Counted from the stretch's first letter, positions 15,787-26,300 are shown. The stretch is DNA of 64,000 nt from Modestobacter versicolor (GCF_014195485.1 NZ_JACIBU010000001.1:2294001-2358000), one strand, 5' to 3'. The notes: generated by a model from the sequence alone, not told the origin. Made by a program: numbers and translations.

Positions 15787-16761
15787 GTGAGCCTGTCCGA
15801 CACCGTGGCCGACGCGCCGAGCGTGCCTGCCCCCCGGAGCCCCGAGGGACAGGGCCGTTCCCGGCGGCGTGAGCCGCGCACCTACGACTTCCGTCGTCCG
15901 ACGAAGCTCTCCCGCGAGCACGTCCGGATCCTGCAGATCACCCAGGAGTCCTTCGCCCGCCAGGCGACGACGACGATGACCTCGCTGCTCCGCACCGGGG
16001 TGCGGGTCGAGCTGGTCGGGATCGAGCAGTTCTCCTACGACGACTACATCGCGACGCTGCCGTCGTCCTACTTCGTCGCGACCTTCACCCTCGAGCCGCT
16101 GGCCGGCAAGGGCGCGCTGGCGTGGCCGCTGGACACCGCGATGGCGATGGTCGACCACATGCTGGGCGGCTCCGGCGCCGGCGACCAGCCCAACCGGCCG
16201 ATGACCGGCATGGAGAGCGCCATCACCGGCCACCTCCTGGACCGGCTGCTCGACGAGCTCGGCCAGGCGTTCGCCCCGGTGACGCCGCTGTCCCCGGTGC
16301 TCGACAGCGTCGAGTACAACCCGCAGCTCGCCCAGGCCGCCTCCGGCTCGGAGACCGTCATGGTCGCGACGTACAGCATGCGGGTCGGCGCCCGGGAGCC
16401 CGACGTCACGCTGGTGCTGCCGTTCTCCTCCTTCGCCGCGCCGCTGAACAACGCCGCCTCCCCGCAGCTGTCGGACTCCGCGAAGCACAAGCGGCAGCGG
16501 GCGCTCGAGGCGATCACCGAGCGGCTCAACGACGTGCCCGTCGACGTCAGCGTCCGCTTCAACCCGCTCGAGGTCCCCTCCGGCGACCTGCTGAGCCTGG
16601 CCGTCGGTGACGTGCTGCTGCTGCGGCACGCGCAGGACAGCCCGCTGCAGGTCACCACGAACGACGTCACCTTCGCGCACGCGCTCCCCAGCAACCACCG
16701 GCGCCGCCTGGCCGCCGAGATCGTCCCTGACACCGCGACCGGCGGAAAGGACCCCGCATGA
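15787..16761 (+). CDS. fliM: Flagellar motor switch protein FliM
   Basis: A 324-residue C-ring protein that binds phospho-CheY and links FliG to FliN. The N-terminal region is short and basic, then RRPTKLSREHVRILQITQES starts the conserved middle domain (about residues 35-225, CheC-like fold). The C-terminal SpoA/FliN-like domain follows (LNDVPVDVSVRFNPLEVPSG, then LLSLAVGDVLLL). GTG 15787 is preferred over ATG 15775, because the ATG overlaps the predicted -10 box and could not be transcribed from that promoter. The stop overlaps fliN by ATGA. Confidence 0.94.
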   Translation: MSLSDTVADAPSVPAPRSPEGQGRSRRREPRTYDFRRPTKLSREHVRILQITQESFARQATTTMTSLLRTGVRVELVGIEQFSYDDYIATLPSSYFVATFTLEPLAGKGALAWPLDTAMAMVDHMLGGSGAGDQPNRPMTGMESAITGHLLDRLLDELGQAFAPVTPLSPVLDSVEYNPQLAQAASGSETVMVATYSMRVGAREPDVTLVLPFSSFAAPLNNAASPQLSDSAKHKRQRALEAITERLNDVPVDVSVRFNPLEVPSGDLLSLAVGDVLLLRHAQDSPLQVTTNDVTFAHALPSNHRRRLAAEIVPDTATGGKDPA

Positions 16762-17504
16762 CCACCGCCTTCGGCACAGACCGCTCCTCGGACTCCGAGA
16801 CCATCGCCACGGCCGTCGCGGCCGCGGCGCAGGCGGCCGCGGCCGCGATGCCCGCCGAGCTGGACCTCCGCGCCGGTGAGACGGTGGCCGACCCTGACGC
16901 GGTCCCGCTGCCGCCGGCCCCGGGGGCCGCCGTCACCGCGGCGCTCGGCGGCGAGGTCAGCGGCGACATCGTGCTGGTGCTCTCCGAGGAGATCGTCAGC
17001 GCGCTGGCCAACTCCCCCGTCGGGCCGATGGACGTCGCCACCGCGCTGCGCCCGGCCCTGGAGGCCGCTGCGTCCGCGCTGGGCCGGGTCCGGGTCGCCG
17101 CCGAGCGGGTCGAGGACGTCGTCCCCGCGCTCGACGGGCTGCGGGACAAGGGCGTCTTCCTCGCCGTCCCGCTGATCAGCGGCGGCGAGGTCTCCGCGAC
17201 GCTGGCCCTGCAGGTCACCCTCCCCCGGGCGCGCGAGCGCCGCGGCAGCCTGGACCTGCTGCGCAACGTCGCCATGGAGGTCACGGTCGAGATCGGCCGG
17301 ACCCGGATGACGGTCTCCGAGCTGCTCTCCCTCTACCCCGGCGAGGTCATCGAGCTCGACCGCGCCGCCGGCGCCCCGGCCGACCTGCTGGTCAACGGCA
17401 CGCTGATCGCCCGCGGCGAGATCGTCGTCGTGGACGAGGACTTCGGGCTGCGGATCAGCGAGATCGTCACCGACGCGACGGAGTACGGGAGCCCGGGCGC
17501 ATGA
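16758..17504 (+). CDS. fliN: Flagellar motor switch protein FliN, FliY-like long form
   Basis: A 248-residue protein. The C-terminal 80 residues are the FliN/SpoA domain (MEVTVEIGRTRMTVSELLSL, GEVIELDRAAGAPADLLVNG, EDFGLRISEIV). Residues about 55-155 form an additional CheC/FliY-like domain (GEVSGDIVLVLSEEIVSAL). The ExxN phosphatase signature of CheC/FliY is not evident, so CheY-P phosphatase activity is doubtful. The first 30 residues are Ala-rich. It is fused in layout to fliM and fliO by ATGA overlaps and forms the lower C ring. Confidence 0.9.
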   Translation: MTTAFGTDRSSDSETIATAVAAAAQAAAAAMPAELDLRAGETVADPDAVPLPPAPGAAVTAALGGEVSGDIVLVLSEEIVSALANSPVGPMDVATALRPALEAAASALGRVRVAAERVEDVVPALDGLRDKGVFLAVPLISGGEVSATLALQVTLPRARERRGSLDLLRNVAMEVTVEIGRTRMTVSELLSLYPGEVIELDRAAGAPADLLVNGTLIARGEIVVVDEDFGLRISEIVTDATEYGSPGA

Positions 17505-17938
17505 CGTGGATGGTCATCCGCCTGGTGCTGTGCCTGGCGTTCGTCGGCGGCGTGCTCCTCTTCGCCAGCCGGGTCGCCCAGAAGCGCGGCCTCGGCGGCA
17601 CCACCGGGGTCATCGAGGTGGTCGCCCGCCAGCGCATGGGCCGCACCAGCAGCGTGTCGGTCCTGCGGGTCGCCGGCCGGGTCCTGGTCGTCGGCTCGAC
17701 CGAGGAGCAGGTCACCCTGCTCGCCGAGGTCGAGGACGACGAGCTGGCGACGGCCCTGGCCTCGGCCACCGGTCCGGCCGCCACCGCGGTCGACGGTGAG
17801 GCCGGGCAGCTCTCCCCGGCCCGGCCGGCGATGGCCGCCCGCGGCGGCTCCGGCGCGCTCGCCGGTTCGGTGCTCGACCGCGGCACCTGGACGACGGTCG
17901 TGCAGGAGCTGCGCGAGCGGACGGTGCGCCGGTCGTGA
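17501..17938 (+). CDS. fliO: Flagellar export accessory membrane protein FliO
   Basis: A 145-residue protein with one TM helix (about residues 4-22, MVIRLVLCLAFVGGVLLFAS). The FliO-type cytoplasmic beta domain follows (IEVVARQRMGRTSSVSVLRV, then GRVLVVGSTEEQVTLLAEV). FliO aids assembly of the FliP-FliR export gate. The C-terminal 60 residues are unconserved. It is embedded between fliN and fliP with four-base overlaps on both sides. Confidence 0.88.
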   Translation: MTWMVIRLVLCLAFVGGVLLFASRVAQKRGLGGTTGVIEVVARQRMGRTSSVSVLRVAGRVLVVGSTEEQVTLLAEVEDDELATALASATGPAATAVDGEAGQLSPARPAMAARGGSGALAGSVLDRGTWTTVVQELRERTVRRS

Positions 17939-18801
17939 CCCGCTTCCCCAGCCTGCTGCCGGCCACCGCGCCCGCCGCAGGTACCTCAGCCGTGCCCCGG
18001 TTCCGCCGCTTCGCCTGGCTGCTGCCGCTGCTGGTGCTCGCCGCGGTGTCGGCGATGGTGCTGCTGGCCGACCCGGCCTCCGCCGCGCCGACGGCCCCCA
18101 CCGCGCCCACCGCGCCGACCGCCCCGGTCTCCCCGGTGGTCGACAGCGGGGTGAGCATCAACGTCGGCGGCAACAGCCCGAGCACCGCCGTGACGCTGAT
18201 CCTGGCGATCACGGTGCTGTCCATCGCCCCGTCGGCGCTGCTGCTGGTCACCTCGTTCACCAAGATCCTCGTGGTGCTGTCGCTGACCCGCAACGCCCTG
18301 GGGCTGCCGACCTCGCCGCCGAACCAGGTGCTCACCGGGATCGCACTGTTCCTGACGATCTTCGTGATGGGCCCGGTCTTCGGCGACATCAACGACCTCG
18401 CCGTCCAGCCGTACCTGGACGGGACGATCACCGCCTCGCAGGCCTACGACGCCGGTGAGGCGCCGCTGCGGAGCTTCCTGCTGGACAACACCCGCGACGA
18501 CGAGCTGAAGCTCATGATCGGGCTCTCCGGGGAGGAGGCGCCGGCCGACGCGGAGTCGGTCAGCATGCTCACCCTGGTCCCGGCGTTCGTGCTCTCCGAG
18601 CTCAAGAGCGCCTTCATCATCGGGCTGGTCGTCTTCATCCCGTTCCTGGTGCTGGACATGCTGGTCAGCGCCGCGCTGATGGCGATGGGCATGATGATGG
18701 TGCCGCCGTCGGTCGTCTCCCTGCCGTTCAAGCTGCTGCTCTTCGTCGTGGTCGACGGCTGGGGCCTGATCGCGACCGCGCTCGTGGGGTCGTACTCGTG
18801 A
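17935..18801 (+). CDS. fliP: Flagellar export gate protein FliP
   Basis: A 288-residue core of the export gate (FliP5-FliQ4-FliR1). An N-terminal signal peptide (about residues 18-50) precedes a short (T-A-P)n repeat, then the FliP domain: TM segments around 75-100, the conserved LVVLSLTRNALGLPTSPPNQ and PAFVLSELKSAFIIGLVVFI, and the terminal KLLLFVVVDGWGLI. GTG 17935 overlaps the fliO stop. A copy of an interspersed repeat fills the 79 bases to fliQ. Confidence 0.96.
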   Translation: MTRFPSLLPATAPAAGTSAVPRFRRFAWLLPLLVLAAVSAMVLLADPASAAPTAPTAPTAPTAPVSPVVDSGVSINVGGNSPSTAVTLILAITVLSIAPSALLLVTSFTKILVVLSLTRNALGLPTSPPNQVLTGIALFLTIFVMGPVFGDINDLAVQPYLDGTITASQAYDAGEAPLRSFLLDNTRDDELKLMIGLSGEEAPADAESVSMLTLVPAFVLSELKSAFIIGLVVFIPFLVLDMLVSAALMAMGMMMVPPSVVSLPFKLLLFVVVDGWGLIATALVGSYS

Positions 18802-18880
18802 GCGCCGCGATGACGACGGGCGAGCGAGCACCGCAGGGAGCGCCGGCGACCGAGGCGCGGAGCGAGCTCGGAGTCGAGCC
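18802..18880 (+). repeat. Family C interspersed repeat between fliP and fliQ
   Basis: Most of this spacer matches a Ser-free, non-coding repeat core: GAGCACCGCAGGGAGCG (18826-18842) followed by GACCGAGG and GCGGAGCGAGC. The reverse complement of nearly the same sequence, in tandem, lies at 32670-32782. It is the only large gap in the otherwise overlapping fliM-flhB unit. Confidence 0.65.
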
Positions 18881-19156
18881 ATGAGCGACGCCGACGTCAC
18901 CGAGATCGCCACCCAGACCATGCTCGTGGGGGCCAAGGTGGCCGCCCCGGTCCTGCTCACCGCGCTGCTGGTCGGCTTCATGATCTCGCTGTTCCAGGCG
19001 GCCACGCAGATCCAGGAACCGACCTTGTCCTTCGTGCCGAAGATGATCGCGGTGGCCATCGCGCTGCTGGTGACCGGCAACTGGGTGCTCTCGGAGCTGG
19101 TCTCCTTCACCAACCAGCTGTTCGAGTCGCTGCCGCGGTTGCTCGGTCAGAGCTGA
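18881..19156 (+). CDS. fliQ: Flagellar export gate protein FliQ
   Basis: A 91-residue protein with two TM helices (about 17-40 and 50-75), the full FliQ length. Signature residues include KVAAPVLLTALLVGFMISLF, QAATQIQEPTLSFVPKM and the terminal NWVLSELVSFTNQLF. ATG 18881 is preceded by a family C repeat rather than by an overlap with fliP. It packs around FliP/FliR in the gate. Confidence 0.96.
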   Translation: MSDADVTEIATQTMLVGAKVAAPVLLTALLVGFMISLFQAATQIQEPTLSFVPKMIAVAIALLVTGNWVLSELVSFTNQLFESLPRLLGQS

Positions 19157-19163
19157 GGCCGCG

Positions 19164-19928
19164 GTGGACCTCGAGGTCCCCTCCGCGACCCTGGCCGCCC
19201 TCCTGCTGGCCAGCGCCCGGGCGACCGGCTTCATCGCGCTCGCCCCGCCGTTCAACTCCAACGGGATCCCGGCCGCGGTCAAGGGCGCGCTCGGCCTGGC
19301 CCTGTCGCTGGTGGTCTTCCCGCACATCACCGGGACGCTGCCCGCGATCACCGCCGGGTTCCTGGTGGTCGCCGCGATCACCGAGGCGGTCATCGGCGCG
19401 GCGCTGGGCTTCCTGGTCCAGGTGCTGTTCACCGCCGTCCAGCTGGCCGGCGACATCATCGACGTCACCGGTGGCTTCTCCCTGCAGCCGGCCTACGACC
19501 CGATGTCGCTGTCGACGCACGGCGTGATCGGCAAGCTGCACTACCTGCTGGCGATCACCCTGCTGTTCACCAGCGGCGGGCACCTGCTGCTGGTGCGCGG
19601 TTTCGTCACCTCCTACGAGGGACTGCCGGTGGGCGGCTCGATCCCGACCGACCAGCTCGGTGAGGCGATGCTGACCGCGTTCACGATGATGTTCCTGGCC
19701 GCGCTGCAGATCGCCGGCCCGATGGTCGCGGTGCTGCTGCTGGCCGACGTGGCGCTGGCCCTGCTGTCCAAGGCGGCGCCCGCGCTGAACATCTTCGCCA
19801 TCGGCTTCCCGGTGAAGATCATGATCACCCTGACCCTGCTGGGCCTGACCTTCCCGCTGCTGCCCTCCGCCCTCGACTCGCTGATGGACACCGCCGTCGA
19901 GGGCATCACCGCCCTGAAGAGCGGCTGA
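19164..19928 (+). CDS. fliR: Flagellar export gate protein FliR
   Basis: A 254-residue polytopic protein, with about six TM helices. The FliR pattern includes the N-terminal ASARATGFIALAPPF, the central LVQVLFTAVQLAGDIIDVTG with GFSLQPAYDP, and a C-terminal LNIFAIGFPVKIMITLTLLG. FliR completes the FliPQR gate and contacts FlhB. GTG 19164 is seven bases after the fliQ stop. Confidence 0.95.
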   Translation: MDLEVPSATLAALLLASARATGFIALAPPFNSNGIPAAVKGALGLALSLVVFPHITGTLPAITAGFLVVAAITEAVIGAALGFLVQVLFTAVQLAGDIIDVTGGFSLQPAYDPMSLSTHGVIGKLHYLLAITLLFTSGGHLLLVRGFVTSYEGLPVGGSIPTDQLGEAMLTAFTMMFLAALQIAGPMVAVLLLADVALALLSKAAPALNIFAIGFPVKIMITLTLLGLTFPLLPSALDSLMDTAVEGITALKSG

Positions 19929-19952
19929 CGTGACCGACCGGGGAGGTGACTG

Positions 19953-21089
19953 ATGGCCAAGGACGGGCCTGGCGGGGAGAAGACAGAGAAGCCCACACCG
20001 CAGAAGCTCAAGCAGGCGCGCAAGGAAGGCCAGATCCCGCGCACCCAGGAGCTGGGCACCTGGCTGGGCGCCGCGGCGGCCAGCGTGCTGCTGCCGATGC
20101 TGGTCGGGAACGCGTTCGACGCCGTGCGGCAGCTGTTCGTCCAGGTGGCGGTGATCGCGAACGACCCCGAGCCGGCGGCGTTGTCCCAGCTGCTCGGCGA
20201 GGCGCTGATGGTCTTCCTGACCACCATGCTGCCGATGGCGCTGGCGATGATGCTGCTCGGCACGCTCGCGTCGGCGGCCCAGGGCGGCGTCACCTTCGCC
20301 ACCAAGGGGATGAAGCCGACCCTCAAGAAGTTCAACCCGTTCCCCGGCATCAAGCGCATGTTCGGCACCCAGGGGCTCTGGGAGGCGGTCAAGGCGCTGA
20401 TCAAGACGGTCGCGCTGGCCGTCGTCATCATCACCACCTCGGACAAGGCGCAGACCCTGGTGTCGGCCTCGGGTGCGCTGCCGCTGTCGGAGGTGGCCCG
20501 GGTCTTCACCGAGTCGGCCGTCTCGATGTTCCGCGTCGTCGGCTTCACCGGCCTGGCGATCGCGCTCGCGGACTACGTCGTGGTGCGCCACAAGATGATG
20601 AAGCAGCTCAAGATGAGCCAGTACGAGATCAAGCAGGAGCACAAGCAGTCCGAGGGCGACCCGCACATGAAGGCGCAGCGCCGCGCCACCCAGATGGCCA
20701 TGTCGCGGAACCGGATGATGTCCGAGATGGCGGACGCCGACGTCCTGCTGGTCAACCCGACCCACGTCGCCGTGGCGCTGAAGTACGACCCGCTCAAGGG
20801 CGCGCCGCGGGTGGTCGCGAAGGGCGCCGGCGAGGTCGCGGCCCGGCTGCGCGCGCGGGCCGAGGAGTGCCGGGTGCCGATGGTCCAGGACATCCCGCTG
20901 GCCCGTGCGCTGCACTCCTCCTGCGAGCTGGGCCAGGAGGTGCCCGCGCAGCTGTTCACCGCCGTCGCCCGGGTGCTGGCCTTCGTCATGCACCTGTCCG
21001 CCCGCGGCGTGCGCGGCGGGATGCACCGCCCCGGCTTCGAGGCGCCCGCCCTCGAGGGGCTCCCGAAGGCAGGCCGCCGCCGCGCCTGA
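19953..21089 (+). CDS. flhB: Flagellar export switch protein FlhB
   Basis: A 378-residue protein that switches export specificity from rod/hook to filament substrates, together with FliK. The N-terminus (EKTEKPTPQKLKQARKEGQI) is typical, four TM helices span about residues 30-210, and the cytoplasmic domain carries the self-cleavage motif NPTH at residues 268-271, followed by VAVALKYDP. The cleavage Asn and Pro are intact. AGGTGA lies just before ATG 19953, and the gene is 24 bases after fliR. Confidence 0.97.
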   Translation: MAKDGPGGEKTEKPTPQKLKQARKEGQIPRTQELGTWLGAAAASVLLPMLVGNAFDAVRQLFVQVAVIANDPEPAALSQLLGEALMVFLTTMLPMALAMMLLGTLASAAQGGVTFATKGMKPTLKKFNPFPGIKRMFGTQGLWEAVKALIKTVALAVVIITTSDKAQTLVSASGALPLSEVARVFTESAVSMFRVVGFTGLAIALADYVVVRHKMMKQLKMSQYEIKQEHKQSEGDPHMKAQRRATQMAMSRNRMMSEMADADVLLVNPTHVAVALKYDPLKGAPRVVAKGAGEVAARLRARAEECRVPMVQDIPLARALHSSCELGQEVPAQLFTAVARVLAFVMHLSARGVRGGMHRPGFEAPALEGLPKAGRRRA

Positions 21090-21284
21090 GCCCGCCCGCC
21101 CCGAGAGCCCCGCCGTCCACTCCCGCCGCCCGTCCTGGGGCCGCCGGAGCTGCTGTGACGGACGGGGCTGCCGGGCCTGCCCTCGCCCTGCCCTCGGTAC
21201 GGACCGTTCCCGGGACTGCCGAGAACGGCACTGAGGGGCGCACCGCCTCAGCACCGGAGCGTCACCGCACAGGAACGAGGGCAC
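21090..21284 (+). other. Intergenic region flhB-flhA
   Basis: 195 bases without a gene. I see a weak hairpin (CTGAGG and CCTCAG, around 21231-21251) and a CCGTTC/GAACGG pair at 21205-21227. A GCCGAGAA at 21218-21225 resembles the flagellar -10 box, but the matching -35 position reads TACG. A separate promoter for flhA is therefore possible but not supported well. Confidence 0.35.
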
Positions 21285-23330
21285 GTGGGAAAGCTGACGA
21301 AGGCCGCCGTCCCCATCGGGGTCGTCTCCATCGTCCTGATGCTGGTCGTCCCGCTGCCGGCCACCGTGCTGGACCTGCTGATCGCCGTGAACATCGTCGG
21401 GTCGCTGCTGATCCTGCTGGTGTCGATGCAGATCAAGCGGCCCCTGGACTTCGCGATCTTCCCGTCGCTGGTGCTCATCGCCACGCTGATGCGGCTCGCG
21501 TTGAACGTCTCCTCGACCCGGCTGGTGCTCACCGACGGCTACGCCGGGAAGGTCATCGAGGCCTTCGGGCACTTCGTGATCGGCGGCTCGCTGATCGTCG
21601 GCCTGGTGATCTTCGTGATCCTGACGATCATCCAGTTCGTCGTCATCACCAACGGTGCCGGCCGCGTCGCCGAGGTCGGGGCGCGCTTCACCCTCGACGC
21701 GATGCCCGGCAAGCAGATGGCGATCGACGCCGACCTCAACGCCGGCCTGATCAACGAGAAGCAGGCCCGCAAGCGCCGCTCCGAGGTCACCGCCGAGGCC
21801 GACTTCTACGGCTCGATGGACGGCGCCAGCAAGTTCGTCAAGGGCGATGCCATCGCCGCGATCATCGTCACCCTGATCAACCTGATCGGTGGCTTCGCGG
21901 TCGGCGTCATGCAGAAGGGCATGGCCCCCGGCGAGGCGGTCTCGACCTACTCGCTGCTGACCGTCGGCGACGGCCTGGTCTCCCAGATCCCGGCCCTGCT
22001 GATCTCCACCGCGACCGGCCTCATCGTCACCCGCTCCGCCTCCCAGGGCGACATGGGCAGCGACCTGATCAAGCAGCTGGGCCGCAACAAGCAGCCCGTG
22101 CGGGTCGCCGGCATCGCCGCCATCGCGCTGTGCCTGATCCCGGGTCTCCCCAAGCTCCCCTTCCTGCTCGTCGGCGGGCTCTTCCTGTTCCTCGCCACGA
22201 AGCTCACCGACGAGGTCGAGACGGACGACGAGGCACCGGAGCCCGGCGACGCCGCCCCGGCCGAGGCCCAGCCCGACTCCCCCGAGGCGATCGTCGACCG
22301 GATGCGCGTCGACCCGCTCGAGCTCGAGGTCGCCTTCGACCTCGTCGAGCTGGTGGACACCGCCCGCGGCGGCGACCTGCTGGACCGGGTCAAGGCGCTG
22401 CGCCGCAAGGTCGCGATGGAGACCGGCCTGGTCATCCCGCTGGTCCGCACCCGCGACAACCTCGACCTGCCGGCGTCCCAGTACGTCATCTGGCTCAACG
22501 GCGTCCCCGCGGCCAAGGGCATCTCCCCGGCCGGCACGGTCCTCGCCATCGGCGACCACCTCGACGGGCTGCCCGGCAAGGCCACCCGCGAGCCGGTCTT
22601 CGGGCTGGCCGCCAAGTGGGTGCCCGCTGAGCTGCAGCGCCAGGCCGAGATGGCCGGGGCCACCGTCGTCGACCGCTCCTCGGTCATCACCACCCACCTG
22701 GCCGAGGTCGTGCGGCAGAACGCCGCCGCGCTGCTGGGCCGCGAGGACGTCAAGGTGCTGGTCGAGATGGTCCGCCGCTCGCACCCCGCCGTCGTCGAGG
22801 AGCTCACGCCCACCCTGCTCAGCCTGGGCGAGGTGCAGCGGGTGCTGCAGGCGCTGCTGGACGAGGGCGTCTCCATCCGCGACCTGGTCCGCATCTTCGA
22901 GGCGCTGTCACTGCGGGCCAAGGTCTCCACCGACGTCGACGGCCTGGTCGAGGCCGTGCGCGCCGCGCTCGGCGCCGCGATCAGCCACCCGTACGTCAGC
23001 GAGGACGAGCGGCTGCACGTCATCACCCTCGAGCCCTCGTTCGAGCAGCGGCTGCTGGAGTCCGTCCGGCAGACCGAGGGCGGCCAGGTCCTGGCGCTGG
23101 ACGGTCACACCGTCGACGTCCTGGTCCGCGGCTGCACCGAGATCCTCGACGAGGCGGAGCGGATGAACCTGTCCCCCGTGCTCGTCTGCTCGCCGCAGGT
23201 GCGAGCCGCACTGTCCCGCCTGGTCCGCCAGGTCCTTCCCCGCCTGACGGTCATCTCGTACAGCGAGGTGTCCCGCACGGCACAGATCGAGTCCCTGGGA
23301 GTGGTGAGCGGTGCCCACGCAATCCGTTGA
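21285..23330 (+). CDS. flhA: Flagellar export gate protein FlhA
   Basis: A 681-residue protein, the largest export-gate subunit. It has eight TM helices in the first about 310 residues with the FHIPEP family signature ([18 protein letters not shown] and the FIPEP-like [20 protein letters not shown] loop). A cytoplasmic domain (about 335-681) binds chaperone-substrate pairs and ends in the conserved [20 protein letters not shown] 21285 has AGGAACGAGG upstream. Its 3' end overlaps the next gene by 20 bases. Confidence 0.97.
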   Translation: MGKLTKAAVPIGVVSIVLMLVVPLPATVLDLLIAVNIVGSLLILLVSMQIKRPLDFAIFPSLVLIATLMRLALNVSSTRLVLTDGYAGKVIEAFGHFVIGGSLIVGLVIFVILTIIQFVVITNGAGRVAEVGARFTLDAMPGKQMAIDADLNAGLINEKQARKRRSEVTAEADFYGSMDGASKFVKGDAIAAIIVTLINLIGGFAVGVMQKGMAPGEAVSTYSLLTVGDGLVSQIPALLISTATGLIVTRSASQGDMGSDLIKQLGRNKQPVRVAGIAAIALCLIPGLPKLPFLLVGGLFLFLATKLTDEVETDDEAPEPGDAAPAEAQPDSPEAIVDRMRVDPLELEVAFDLVELVDTARGGDLLDRVKALRRKVAMETGLVIPLVRTRDNLDLPASQYVIWLNGVPAAKGISPAGTVLAIGDHLDGLPGKATREPVFGLAAKWVPAELQRQAEMAGATVVDRSSVITTHLAEVVRQNAAALLGREDVKVLVEMVRRSHPAVVEELTPTLLSLGEVQRVLQALLDEGVSIRDLVRIFEALSLRAKVSTDVDGLVEAVRAALGAAISHPYVSEDERLHVITLEPSFEQRLLESVRQTEGGQVLALDGHTVDVLVRGCTEILDEAERMNLSPVLVCSPQVRAALSRLVRQVLPRLTVISYSEVSRTAQIESLGVVSGAHAIR

Positions 23331-26300
23331 GGCCGCCACGCGTGACGAGGCGATCGCCGCCGCGCGTGACAAGTTCGGGCCCACCGCCCGGGTCGTCGGC
23401 GTCCGGCGCATCCGCTCCGGCGGCATGTTCGGCTTCTTCACGAACGAGCGGTTCATCGCCGAGGTGGAGGTCAGCAAGCCGGCCCCGGTCGGCGGCCCCG
23501 ACTCCGGGACGCTGCTGAAGGTCGGCGCCCGCGAGGAGCGTCCGGAGGCGTCCATGGACGACCGGATGCGCGAGCTCGCCGACCTGCTCGGTGCCGCCCA
23601 GGAGCAGCCGTCGGTCGGCCTGTACGGCCGCTCGGGTCCCGCCGCCGAGCCGGCACCCGCCCGGGCCGCCGCCTCCGCCGGTCACCTGGTCGGCCTCGCC
23701 GGTGACGACCGCCCGGCCGGCCGCTCGACCACCCCGCCGTCGGGTCGCTTCGACGCCGCCGTCGCCGACCGGTTCGGCGCCCCGGCGTCCGTGCCGTCGC
23801 CGGCGCGGGTCGGCGCGGCTGCGTCCCCGGCCGGCCGCCGGTCCGCAGCTCCGCAGCGGGCCGCCGCCACGCCCAAGCCGTTCACCCCGGCCCGGCACAC
23901 GCTGATGCTGTCGCCCGACGAGCTGGCTCCGGTGGTCCCCGAGCCGGCCGAGCCGGCGGCCTCGTCGGCGCCGGCCAAGCCGTCGCCGTTCGCTGCCGCG
24001 CTCACCCGGATGGTGGCCTCCAACCCCGTCCAGGCCGCCGCCGAGGCCGCTGCCGACGCCGCTGCCGCGGAGGCCGCCGCCACCGAGGCAGCCGCCGCGG
24101 ACGCCGCCGCCGCCCAGGCCGCCGCGGTCGAGGCCGCTGCCGCGGAGGCCGCCCGGGCCGCCGCTGCCCGGATCGACGCCGCTGCCGCCGAGGCCGCCCG
24201 GCTCCGGGCTGAGGCCGCTGCCGCCGAGGCCGCCCGCCTGCAGGCGGCCGCCGCTGCCGCCGAGGCTGCCCGGCTCGAGGCCGAGGCCGCTGCCGCCGAG
24301 GCCGCCCGGCTCGAGGCGGAGGCCGCCGCGGCCGAGGCTGCTCGGGTCGAGGCTGCGCGCATCGAAGCCGCTCGTCTGGAGGCTGCTCGCGTCGAGGCTG
24401 CTCGGCTGGAGGCCGAGCGCCAGGAGGCTGCCCGGCTGGAGGCCGAGCGCCAGGAGGCTGCCCGGCTCGAAGCTGCCCGCATCGAGGCCGCCCGCGTCGA
24501 GGCCGAGCGCGCCGAAGCCGAGCGCGCCGAGGCTGCACGGCTGGAGGCTGCTCGCATCGAAGCTGCCCGGCTCGAGGCCGAGCGTCTCGAAGCCGCCCGC
24601 ATCCAGGCCGCCCGCATCGAAGCCGAGCGCATCGAGGCCGCCCGCATCGAGGCCGCCCGCATCGAAGCCGAGCGCATCGAAGCCGAGCGCGCCGAGGCGG
24701 CCCGGCTCGAGGCTGCTCGGCTCGAGGCTGCTCGGCTCGAGGCTGCTCGGCTCGAGGCTGCCCGCATCGAGGCCGCCCGCATCGAGGCCGCCCGCATCGA
24801 GGCCGAGCGTGCTGAGGCCGCCCGGCTGCAGGCCGCCGCCGAGGCCGCCCGGATCGAGGCGGCCGCGGCTGCCGAGGTCGAGCGCCTGCGGGCCGAGGCA
24901 GCAGCCGAGGCCCGCGAGGCCGCGCCGCTGTCGATGGTCGAGTCCGTCCGCTCCGCCGACGAGGAGCTCGCCGCGCTGCTGGAGGAGGTGCTCGCCGCCA
25001 ACGGTTCCGGCCGCGGCCGGCACCGGCTGCCCGAGTCGCTCGCGCACGCCGCCGAGGCCACCGCGAGCCCCGCCGTCGCCGCGACCGCCCCGGCCGCCGA
25101 GGAGCGGGTGCTCGACGTCCCCGAGCCGTGGGCCTACGCGACGGCCGCCGCGGAGACCAGCGCCTACGACACCGGCTCCTACCGGACCGACCACGTCGCC
25201 CACGCCTGGGCCAGTGACGCCCGCGTCGCCCAGCGGGCCGCCCAGGTCGCCGCCGCGCAGAGCTTGGTCGTGGACGCCGTCGTCGTCGACGAGACCCCGG
25301 CCGAGGAGGCCCCGCTGGTCGAGTCCCGCCCGGTCGAGGTGCCCGCGCCCGTCCCCGTCGAGGAGGACTTCTTCGCCGTGCCGGTGTCGCTGTCCCCGGC
25401 GATGGCGCGCACCGCGAGCGACCCGGCGCCGCTGCCGCTGGACGCCACCATGCACCTGCCCCGGCTGAGCATCACCGGCGGCTCGACGATGCTGTCCGGC
25501 CGCCCCGCCGTCCCCGCGCCCCGGCGCGGTCGCCCCCCGGTGCCTGCCAGCCGGAAGGCCGTCACCGGCAGGCCGCAGGTCGCGACCCGGCCGGTGCCGA
25601 TCCCGGTGCCGATCGGCTCCCGGTCCACGGCCGGCGCGCTGCCCGGTGCCAGCGGCGACGAGCCCGGCTCGCGGCTGGCGACGGTGACCCGGCTGGTGCC
25701 GGCCACGACGTCGACCGCGCTGGCCCCGTTCACCATGAGCGGCGCCGAGGAGCTCGTCGTCCGGCTGCTCACCCTGGGCCTGCCGGACTTCATGCTCGGC
25801 CACGACTTCACCGCCGACGCCGCCACCCGCGGTGTGTACGCGGCGCTGACCCGGACGCTGGCCGAGCGGCTGCCCGCCGCGCCGCTGCTGCCGACCGAGC
25901 CCGGCGACGTGCTGATGGTCGTCGGCCCGGGCGCGGAGACCTTCGCCGCCGCCCGGTCGCTCGCGGTCTCGCTGCGGCTGCAGCCGGAGGACGTGCAGTG
26001 GGCCGCCTCGGGTGCACTGGCCGGGCTCGCCCCCGAGCCGAGCCGGATCACCTCGCTGGAGACCGCGGCCGAGCGCCAGCGGGTCAGCACCACCACCGGC
26101 ACCGTCACCGTCGTCGCCGTGGACGCGCCGCTGCGCACGTCCGGTGGCCCGTGGCTCGAGCACATGCTGTCGGTCTGGGAGCCGACGGCGGTGTGGGCGG
26201 TCCTCGACTCGACCCGCAAGCCCGAGGACCTGGTGCCGTGGCTCGACGGGCTGCCCCGCCTCGACGCGGTCGTCGTCCAGGACACCGAGTCCACCGCCGA

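Noticed and set aside
21218..21225. GCCGAGAA before flhA
   Set aside because: Two differences from the -10 box and a -35 position reading TACG; not counted as a fourth member.
19107..22784. A 1225-codon open frame on the minus strand
   Set aside because: It is opposite fliR, flhB and flhA, whose domains are certain. The product is Gly/Arg/Leu/Gln-rich without any recognisable domain, a typical shadow of high-GC coding.
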